In this document: positions 1 to 4,122 of the stretch, piece after piece
How the letters are laid out: every line of letters starts with the position of its first letter
How positions within the stretch are numbered: position 1 is the stretch's first letter
Assembly (NCBI GenBank): GCA_030668045.1
Contig: DAOUUR010000075.1
Location: 1-8,324, forward strand
Origin: a bacterium
GTDB lineage: Bacteria > Zixibacteria > MSB-5A5 > GN15 > FEB-12
Length of the DNA: 8,324 bases
Direction: 5' to 3'
Position numbers and translations under genes: made by a program
The notes under the pieces: generated by a model
Seen by the model: only the letters and a program-made list of their open reading frames with translations
Told to the model about the DNA's origin: nothing
Database searches by the model: none

Positions 1-2
1 GC

Positions 3-623
3 AACCGTACCGAGATTATCTGCGCCGCCTGCGGGGGACATCTGGGGCATGTGTTTTCAAACGAAGGTTTCACTCCAAAAAATACGCGACATTGTGTTAA
101 TTCAGTCTCGCTCGATTTCGTTCTCACCAGCGCGTCTGCGAAGATTGAGACGGCCTACTTCGCCGGAGGCTGCTTCTGGGGAACCGAACATCTCCTGAAC
201 CAACAGGAAGGTGTCCTCGAGACTAAAGTCGGATACATGGGTGGAACAACGGAGAATCCGACCTACCGCGAGGTCTGCGACGGGCAGACAGGTCACACTG
301 AGACGGTCGAGGTCTCCTTTGACCCGACAGTGACATCGTTTGAAACACTGGCCCGTTACTTTTTTGAAATCCATGACCCGACTCAGAGCAATCGCCAGGG
401 GCCGGATGTCGGACCGCAGTATCGGTCGGCGGTTCTGGTGACCGGTGATGAGCAGGAAAAAGTGACTCAGGAGCTGATCACGATTCTAAAGGAGAAGGGG
501 TTCGATGTGGCCACCGAGGTGGTACCTGCAGGAAAATTCTGGCCGGCCGAAGATTACCATCAGGATTACTACGATGGCAACGGCAAGACTCCTTACTGTC
601 ATTCGTACCAGAAACGTTTCTGA
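3..623 (+). CDS. msrBA: Bifunctional methionine sulfoxide reductase B/A, 5' end cut by window edge
   Basis: Reduces methionine sulfoxide in oxidised proteins; the MsrB part acts on the R epimer and the MsrA part on the S epimer. The frame is open to the left edge, so the apparent GTG start at 51 is only an internal Val of MsrB. The visible 206 residues begin with the end of MsrB: a [12 protein letters not shown] segment whose CxxC is the second zinc pair, then RHCVNS at residues 29-34 with the catalytic Cys. A linker of about 15 residues follows, then a full MsrA domain with GGCFWG (catalytic Cys codon 171-173), a DYHQDYY segment and a C-terminal YCHSYQKRF that supplies a likely resolving Cys. 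Order is B then A, the reverse of the Neisseria PilB arrangement. The first zinc CxxC and any N-terminal signal lie outside the window, so cellular location cannot be judged. Family assignment is firm. Confidence 0.96.
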   Translation, partial: NRTEIICAACGGHLGHVFSNEGFTPKNTRHCVNSVSLDFVLTSASAKIETAYFAGGCFWGTEHLLNQQEGVLETKVGYMGGTTENPTYREVCDGQTGHTETVEVSFDPTVTSFETLARYFFEIHDPTQSNRQGPDVGPQYRSAVLVTGDEQEKVTQELITILKEKGFDVATEVVPAGKFWPAEDYHQDYYDGNGKTPYCHSYQKRF

Positions 624-701
624 GTTTGGTGGGGTGGATTCTGCCTTTTCTCGACACGACAACCCACCCAGCGGCAGTCATAAGCGGCACACGTCTTGTA
701 T

Positions 702-730
702 TTCACAGACAACTTGACAATTGTTATGAC
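702..730 (+). promoter_or_regulatory. Candidate sigma70-type promoter for the first methyltransferase
   Basis: TTCACA at 702-707 and TATGAC at 725-730 are separated by 17 bases, and a TG two bases before the -10 gives an extended -10 form. Transcription would start near 737, about 12 bases before the ATG at 749. A perfect TTGACA also sits at 714-719, but no good -10 follows at normal spacing. The assignment rests on consensus matching by eye. Confidence 0.35.
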
Positions 731-748
731 AAAACTAGCTTGATCGGT

Positions 749-1366
749 ATGAAACAAAATCTAAACCATAAAGCTTTTGAGATTGTAAGAGCCGGGTATG
801 ACAGAATCGCCGGACGCTACACGACAGAACGCGAAAAGTTCGACAACTGGGCCGAGGTTAAAGCGTTCCAACACACGCTTCCGGAAAAGGCCCGAGTGTT
901 GGACGTTGGGTGTGGCACCGGTGTTCCGATTGCCCGGCACCTGACCAAGAACGGTTGCGAAGTTGTCGGTATCGACATGTCCAAAGAGATGGTAGCGGTG
1001 GCGACGCGGAATGTTCCCGAGGCCACATTCATGCAGATGAACATGATCGAACTTGATTTTCCGCCGGAATCATTTGACGGTTTGATATCGTGTTATGCCA
1101 TCATTCACGTTCCCCGTGAATGCCACGCCGCAATATTCCGAGCATTCTACTCCGCGTTGAAGCCCGAAGGTGTGATGCTTGTATCGGTCGCCTGTTGGGC
1201 ATGGGAAGAGGTTGCGACATACATGGGCGAAAAGATGTTCTGGAGTCATCACGATCCGGCGGTTACCGAATCACTGATTACCGAGGCTGGCTTTGTCATT
1301 GATTTTGGTCGAGCCATCGAAGGTGGTGGCGAAAAACACCACTGGGTGCTTGCCCGCAAGGGGTGA
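749..1366 (+). CDS. Class I SAM-dependent methyltransferase, substrate unknown
   Basis: A 205-aa soluble methyltransferase of the Methyltransf_11/25 type. Visible signatures are an N-terminal AGYDRIAGRY segment (15-24), motif I LDVGCGTG (51-58) for SAM binding, an acidic residue ending strand 2 in VVGIDMSKEM (Asp76), a CYAIIHVP strand-4 region (115-122), and LKPEGVMLVSV (137-147) as the later core strand. The frame is open upstream to about 626, but the ATG at 749 fits the usual N-terminus of the family and no other ATG lies near it. No clear Shine-Dalgarno precedes it, so translation may be weak or near leaderless if the candidate promoter is right. It follows msrBA by 125 bases on the same strand and converges on the SPFH gene. 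The short C-terminus has no extra domain. The substrate cannot be told from sequence; a small-molecule role is as likely as any. Confidence 0.88.
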   Translation: MKQNLNHKAFEIVRAGYDRIAGRYTTEREKFDNWAEVKAFQHTLPEKARVLDVGCGTGVPIARHLTKNGCEVVGIDMSKEMVAVATRNVPEATFMQMNMIELDFPPESFDGLISCYAIIHVPRECHAAIFRAFYSALKPEGVMLVSVACWAWEEVATYMGEKMFWSHHDPAVTESLITEAGFVIDFGRAIEGGGEKHHWVLARKG

Positions 1367-1375
1367 AAAGTTGAG

Positions 1376-1424
1376 TGGCCGGCAGATGCGAACCCGCGGC
1401 GGCGGGCAGGCAAAGTACCGGCCA
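1376..1424. terminator. Nested inverted repeat between convergent genes, possible bidirectional terminator
   Basis: TGGCCGG at 1376-1382 pairs perfectly with CCGGCCA at 1418-1424. Inside this, CCCGC (1393-1397) pairs with GCGGG (1402-1406) around a four-base loop. It lies in the 86-base gap between the ends of the first methyltransferase and the SPFH gene, where a shared terminator would be expected. There is no proper T-run on either side, only a weak CTTTTC on the minus strand, so a transcript-end structure or a dispersed palindrome are both possible. Confidence 0.35.
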
Positions 1425-1452
1425 TCAAATTCAGCATGACATTTGGCGTATC

Positions 1453-2400
1453 CTATGTCGTCTCTGCCGTTGGCTTAGAAGCAGCTTTGTTGCCCTTGTC
1501 ACTCTTGATGCCTTCCACCATAGCGGCCAGCGATGAGATGATTCCGCTTGCTTCGTACGGCAGGAAGATCTTGTTGGCTTCGCCCTCGGCCAGTTTCGGT
1601 AACATCTCCAAATATTTCAGCGTAATCAACTTCTCATCCGGCTTGCCGTCGTGAATGGCGCTAAACACCGTCGCAATTGCCTCGCCCTCACCCTTGGCCA
1701 CCGTCAACTGACGATACTTCTCGGCATCAGCCTTCTTCTTGACCGCTTCGGCGTATCCCTCCGCTTCAAGTATCTGCGCCTGCTTGCTTCCCTCGGCCTT
1801 GGTAATCTCTGCCTGACGCATCCCCTCAGCGTCGAGAATCGTCGCCCGCTTATCCCGCTCGGCCTTCATCTGCCGGCTCATCGCCTCGGTGATATCTTTC
1901 GGCGGATCGATCCGCTGCATCTCGACCCGATTAACTTTGACGCCCCACTTATCGGTCGCCTGGTCGAGTACATCACGAAGCTGCGCGTTGACATCGTCGC
2001 GCGAAGAGAGGCAGGCATCAAGCTGCATCTCACCGATAACGTTACGAAGGTTCGTCTGCGCCAGCTTGGTTGCCGCGATAATGTAGTTGGCGATTTCGTA
2101 CCGGGAACGAGCCGGGTCGGTCACCTGTGCGTAGATGATAGCGTCAACTTCGACATTGACATTGTCCTGCGTGATAACCCGTTGCGGTGGCACATCAAGA
2201 ACGACTTCGCGCATATCAACCTTGATGACCGTATCAAAGAACGGCACAATCATGTTCAGACCGGGATCAAGGATACGCTGAAATTTACCCAGACGTTCCA
2301 CCAGTCCCTTCTCGAATGGACGAATTATGCGGATAGACATCGCAACAACGATGAAAATCATCACACCCGCAGCTAACAGAAATATTACTACCGGATTCAT
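1453..2400 (-). CDS. qmcA: SPFH/stomatin-family membrane protein, QmcA/paraslipin type
   Basis: A 315-aa prohibitin-homology (SPFH) protein that likely forms large oligomers at the inner membrane and organises membrane microdomains. One N-terminal transmembrane helix (about residues 3-24) is followed by the stomatin-like segment RIIRPFEKGLVERLGKF, then LDPGLNMIVPF, then DVPPQRVITQDNVNVEVDAI. LRNVIGEMQLD and LSSRDDVN complete the SPFH domain. A long Ala/Glu/Lys-rich coiled coil (about 175-245) leads to a C-terminal tail rich in Lys and Thr. Two in-frame ATGs lie two codons apart (2406 and 2400). The GAAAGGA at 2408-2414 is only 1 base from the first ATG and about 7 from the second, so I take the second; using the first adds Met-Ala. 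It sits 18 bases downstream of the NfeD-like gene, the usual partner in this family, like E. coli ybbJ-qmcA. Function beyond membrane organisation is not known from sequence. Confidence 0.94.
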   Translation of the reverse strand: MNPVVIFLLAAGVMIFIVVAMSIRIIRPFEKGLVERLGKFQRILDPGLNMIVPFFDTVIKVDMREVVLDVPPQRVITQDNVNVEVDAIIYAQVTDPARSRYEIANYIIAATKLAQTNLRNVIGEMQLDACLSSRDDVNAQLRDVLDQATDKWGVKVNRVEMQRIDPPKDITEAMSRQMKAERDKRATILDAEGMRQAEITKAEGSKQAQILEAEGYAEAVKKKADAEKYRQLTVAKGEGEAIATVFSAIHDGKPDEKLITLKYLEMLPKLAEGEANKIFLPYEASGIISSLAAMVEGIKSDKGNKAASKPTAETT

Positions 2401-2418
2401 GGCCATATCCTTTCTATG

Positions 2419-2844
2419 CTAAATTTTTTCCACGTGTGCCTTTGTTCCGGAGAACGAGATAACTTTCACTTTGGCATTTTCTTCGATCGCCTCGTTGGCG
2501 TTGGCCACCCAGACCTCGCCCTCGATCTGCACCTGCCCGCCAAGATCAGGATCGATTGCCTTTGTTACCAGCGCAATTTTACCGACCAGAGCATCAACAT
2601 TCGATTTTTGCGGTGATTCTTTGGTGATCTTCTTGGCCAGCGCCCGGGTGAGCGGCAGGAGGGCGGTGGAGACGATTAGAAAAATGCCAATCTGCCAGTA
2701 GTATGCTTCCGGGTAGAAGAAGCTGAATACTCCCGATACTATTGAGCCCGCCACAAAGCAGGCGAAAATCAGCGTAGGGGTCGCCAGTTCGAGTATCAGA
2801 AAAATAACGGCCGCCGCCAACCATATCCAAAACATTGTATCCAT
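2419..2844 (-). CDS. Short NfeD-like membrane protein, partner of the SPFH protein
   Basis: A 141-aa NfeD-type protein of the short class lacking the ClpP-like protease domain. Three hydrophobic helices occupy about residues 4-20, 23-43 and 48-68, the first containing the family-like LILELATPTLIF. After a charged linker (about 70-82), the C-terminal 60 residues (VDALVGKIALVTKAI onward, ending VKVISFSGTKAHVEKI) form the small beta-barrel OB-fold domain typical of NfeD. The frame extends to an ATG at 2868, but a strong AAAGGAG lies 5 bases before the ATG at 2844, which fixes the start there. It is the first gene of a two-gene operon with the SPFH protein, as in many bacteria where NfeD binds or supports the SPFH scaffold. 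Location is the inner membrane. Confidence 0.92.
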   Translation of the reverse strand: MDTMFWIWLAAAVIFLILELATPTLIFACFVAGSIVSGVFSFFYPEAYYWQIGIFLIVSTALLPLTRALAKKITKESPQKSNVDALVGKIALVTKAIDPDLGGQVQIEGEVWVANANEAIEENAKVKVISFSGTKAHVEKI

Positions 2845-2849
2845 AAGAA

Positions 2850-2856
2850 CTCCTTT
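2850..2856 (-). promoter_or_regulatory. Shine-Dalgarno AAAGGAG deciding the NfeD start
   Basis: On the minus strand AAAGGAG ends 5 bases before the ATG at 2844. This near-perfect site rules out the upstream in-frame ATG at 2868 as the main start. Confidence 0.85.
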
Positions 2857-2907
2857 CAGGTTCAGCACGGACGATCTCTCCTCCGCATTGACTACCCGTC
2901 CATAGTT

Positions 2908-2935
2908 GTTTTATTCAAAAGATTTTACATCGCAA
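2908..2935 (-). promoter_or_regulatory. Weak candidate promoter for the NfeD-SPFH operon
   Basis: Reading the minus strand, TTGCGA (2935-2930) and TAAAAC (2913-2908) are separated by 16 bases, each matching four of six consensus positions. It overlaps the better plus-strand promoter, so the two units would be divergently transcribed from shared DNA. The call is weak on sequence alone but the location is right. Confidence 0.3.
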
Positions 2936-2952
2936 CTAAAGTTGTTTATAGT
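2924..2952 (+). promoter_or_regulatory. Strong sigma70-type promoter upstream of the duplicated leader and second methyltransferase
   Basis: TTTACA at 2924-2929 and TATAGT at 2947-2952 each match five of six consensus bases and are exactly 17 bases apart. Transcription should start near 2959, giving a leader of about 70 bases before the first ATG (3028) and about 160 before the methyltransferase ATG (3122). An inverted repeat lies in the spacer, so a repressor or activator could act here. Confidence 0.6.
2933..2944. promoter_or_regulatory. Inverted repeat CAACTaaAGTTG in the promoter spacer, possible operator
   Basis: CAACT (2933-2937) and AGTTG (2940-2944) form a perfect palindrome with a two-base centre. 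It sits between the -35 and -10 of the plus-strand promoter and touches the -35 of the minus-strand one. Further half-sites are AGTTG at 2904-2908 and CAACT at 2962-2966. No regulator gene is in the window to match with it. Confidence 0.35.
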
Positions 2953-2985
2953 CACTAATGTCAACTACAATCCAATGCAAGATAG

Positions 2986-3077
2986 GCGACAAGTCGCTTT
3001 TAAGACAGGCCCAAACAAAGGATGACTATGGCGCAACCATATAAACGATTTGCCGAAGTATACGATTCGATGGAGGC
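2986..3077 (+). repeat. Copy 1 of a 92-bp imperfect tandem duplication
   Basis: Bases 2986-3077 match 3080-3171 at 87 of 92 positions with no gaps, two bases apart. The unit holds a small palindrome GCGACaaGTCGC, an AAAGGA ribosome binding site (3017-3022), an ATG (3028) and the first 16 codons of the methyltransferase. Four of the five differences lie before the ATG and the fifth (tac/tat, Tyr) is silent. Confidence 0.97.
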
Positions 3078-3138
3078 TTGCGACAAGTCGCTCTTAAGAC
3101 AGGCCCGAGCAAAGGATTACTATGGCGCAACCATATAA
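3028..3138 (+). CDS. Short upstream ORF created by the tandem duplication, possible leader peptide or dead remnant
   Basis: A 36-codon ORF with a good AAAGGA five bases before its ATG. It begins with the same 16 residues as the second methyltransferase (MAQPYKRFAEVYDSME), then reads out of frame through copy 2 and stops at TAA 3136-3138. The repeat period of 94 is not a multiple of three, so the ORF is one base off the real gene. It overlaps the methyltransferase start by 17 bases, so ribosomes translating it would cross the second ribosome binding site and end 12-14 bases past the true ATG. It could control translation by coupling or interference, or be an inert by-product. The peptide itself resembles nothing known beyond the copied part. 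Confidence 0.35.
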   Translation: MAQPYKRFAEVYDSMEACDKSLLRQARAKDYYGATI

Positions 3139-3171
3139 ACGATTTGCCGAAGTATATGATTCGATGGAGGC
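3080..3171 (+). repeat. Copy 2 of the 92-bp tandem duplication, carrying the functional start
   Basis: This copy holds the AAAGGA at 3111-3116 and the ATG at 3122 that open the full-length methyltransferase. The palindrome GCGACaaGTCGC recurs at 3080-3091. In copy 1 the palindrome is followed by TTTT, here by TCTT. Confidence 0.97.
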
Positions 3172-3892
3172 CGACGAGCACTCCAGGCGGATGGTGGACT
3201 ATACGAAACGAATCATCCGTAAATTCAAAATAAAAGCCACTAGTGGCCTAGACCTCTGCTGCGGAACCGGAACGGCGCTAAAGTTGCTATCCGATGAAGG
3301 CCTGATGATGTCCGGTCTGGACCAGAGCGCCGAGATGCTGATCCGCGCAGAGAGTAAACTGCACGGCCGACCGGTCGATCTTTATCGTCAGTCCCTCCCC
3401 AAGTTCAAAATCACCGATGGCCACAAAAAAAGCAGGCTCCGCCGCTTTGGGATTGTTACCTGTTTTTATGATTCGTTGAACTACCTGTTGACCCAGCGTG
3501 ATCTACAGGCAGCTTTTCGTTCGGTCTATGCACACCTTGAGCCGGGGGGATGGTTCGTATTCGACATGAATACCGAGGAGGCGTTGAAAGTGTTGTGGGG
3601 CGATGTTGTTTATTCCGGCGTGCGCAACGATCTGGCCTGGGTCTGGCGTAATGAATACAACGATACGAAAAAGGCGGCCGATATCTGCGCTACGTTCTTT
3701 GTCAAGAAAGGGAGAGTGTGGGAACGGTTCGATGAAGTCCACACCGAACGAGCCTATGACAACAAGCTGATTAAACGACTACTTAAAGAGGCTGGCCTCC
3801 AGATCAAGGGGTTCTATCGTTGTCACACTTTTGAGCGTCCGACCCGCAAGACTAACAGAATCGCGGTGGTCGCCAGACGGCCGGTGAAGTAG
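3122..3892 (+). CDS. Class I SAM-dependent methyltransferase, YqeM-like, substrate unknown
   Basis: A 256-aa soluble methyltransferase. The N-terminal YKRFAEVYDSME helix is typical of this group. Motif I is LDLCCGTG (43-50), the strand-2 acidic residue is Asp67 in SGLDQSAEML, and a CFYDSLNYL stretch (114-122) followed by LEPGGWFVFDMNT (139-151) is characteristic of proteins similar to Bacillus YqeM. A beta-rich C-terminal lobe (about 165-225) probably covers the substrate. AAAGGA five bases before the ATG supports the start. It is a single-gene unit behind a good promoter and a duplicated copy of its own start region. It converges on the metalloprotease gene. It is not close to the other two methyltransferases here beyond the common fold, so they are not recent duplicates. 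Fold assignment is secure, the substrate is not. Confidence 0.9.
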   Translation: MAQPYKRFAEVYDSMEADEHSRRMVDYTKRIIRKFKIKATSGLDLCCGTGTALKLLSDEGLMMSGLDQSAEMLIRAESKLHGRPVDLYRQSLPKFKITDGHKKSRLRRFGIVTCFYDSLNYLLTQRDLQAAFRSVYAHLEPGGWFVFDMNTEEALKVLWGDVVYSGVRNDLAWVWRNEYNDTKKAADICATFFVKKGRVWERFDEVHTERAYDNKLIKRLLKEAGLQIKGFYRCHTFERPTRKTNRIAVVARRPVK

Positions 3893-4122
3893 ATGTCCAC
3901 TCCTGGAAAGAGCAAGGGGTGTCTTGTCACCCTATGACCATATTGTCCAACAGCACTCAAGCGAGACGCTTAATGTTCGCGAGGCACCAACAGAAAGCAC
4001 CTTGACATGGAAGACAATAATATGTACCTTACACTCAAGGTTCCAACTCTACTACCGAGGACCGGACTATGGTTGCCAAACAGAAATCAATGATCGACGA
4101 TAAAACCGTTTTGCCCGAACCT
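3893..4122. other. Convergent intergenic gap with a weak hairpin and an isolated TTGACA
   Basis: A 230-base stretch between the convergent ends of the second methyltransferase and the metalloprotease. GGGTG (3917-3921) pairs with CACCC (3928-3932) over a six-base loop but has no T-run, so it is a poor terminator. TTGACA lies at 4002-4007 with only a weak TACCTT 17 bases later. GAGG at 4057-4060 precedes an ATG at 4069. No convincing gene is contained in the gap itself. Confidence 0.4.

Noticed and set aside
628..669. GGTGGG and CCCACC inverted repeat after msrBA as a terminator
   Set aside because: The loop would be about 29 bases and there is no T-run, so it does not resemble an intrinsic terminator.
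714..719. Perfect TTGACA as the -35 for the first methyltransferase
   Set aside because: No -10 with more than three consensus bases lies 16-18 bases downstream; the overlapping TTCACA/TATGAC pair fits better.
1651..2376. 241-codon plus-strand open frame
   Set aside because: Exactly antisense to the SPFH gene, whose protein is a clear family member; the opposite frame gives no recognisable protein.
2986..3171. CRISPR array or insertion-sequence ends
   Set aside because: Only two directly adjacent long copies without spacers, target duplications or transposase; it is a simple tandem duplication.
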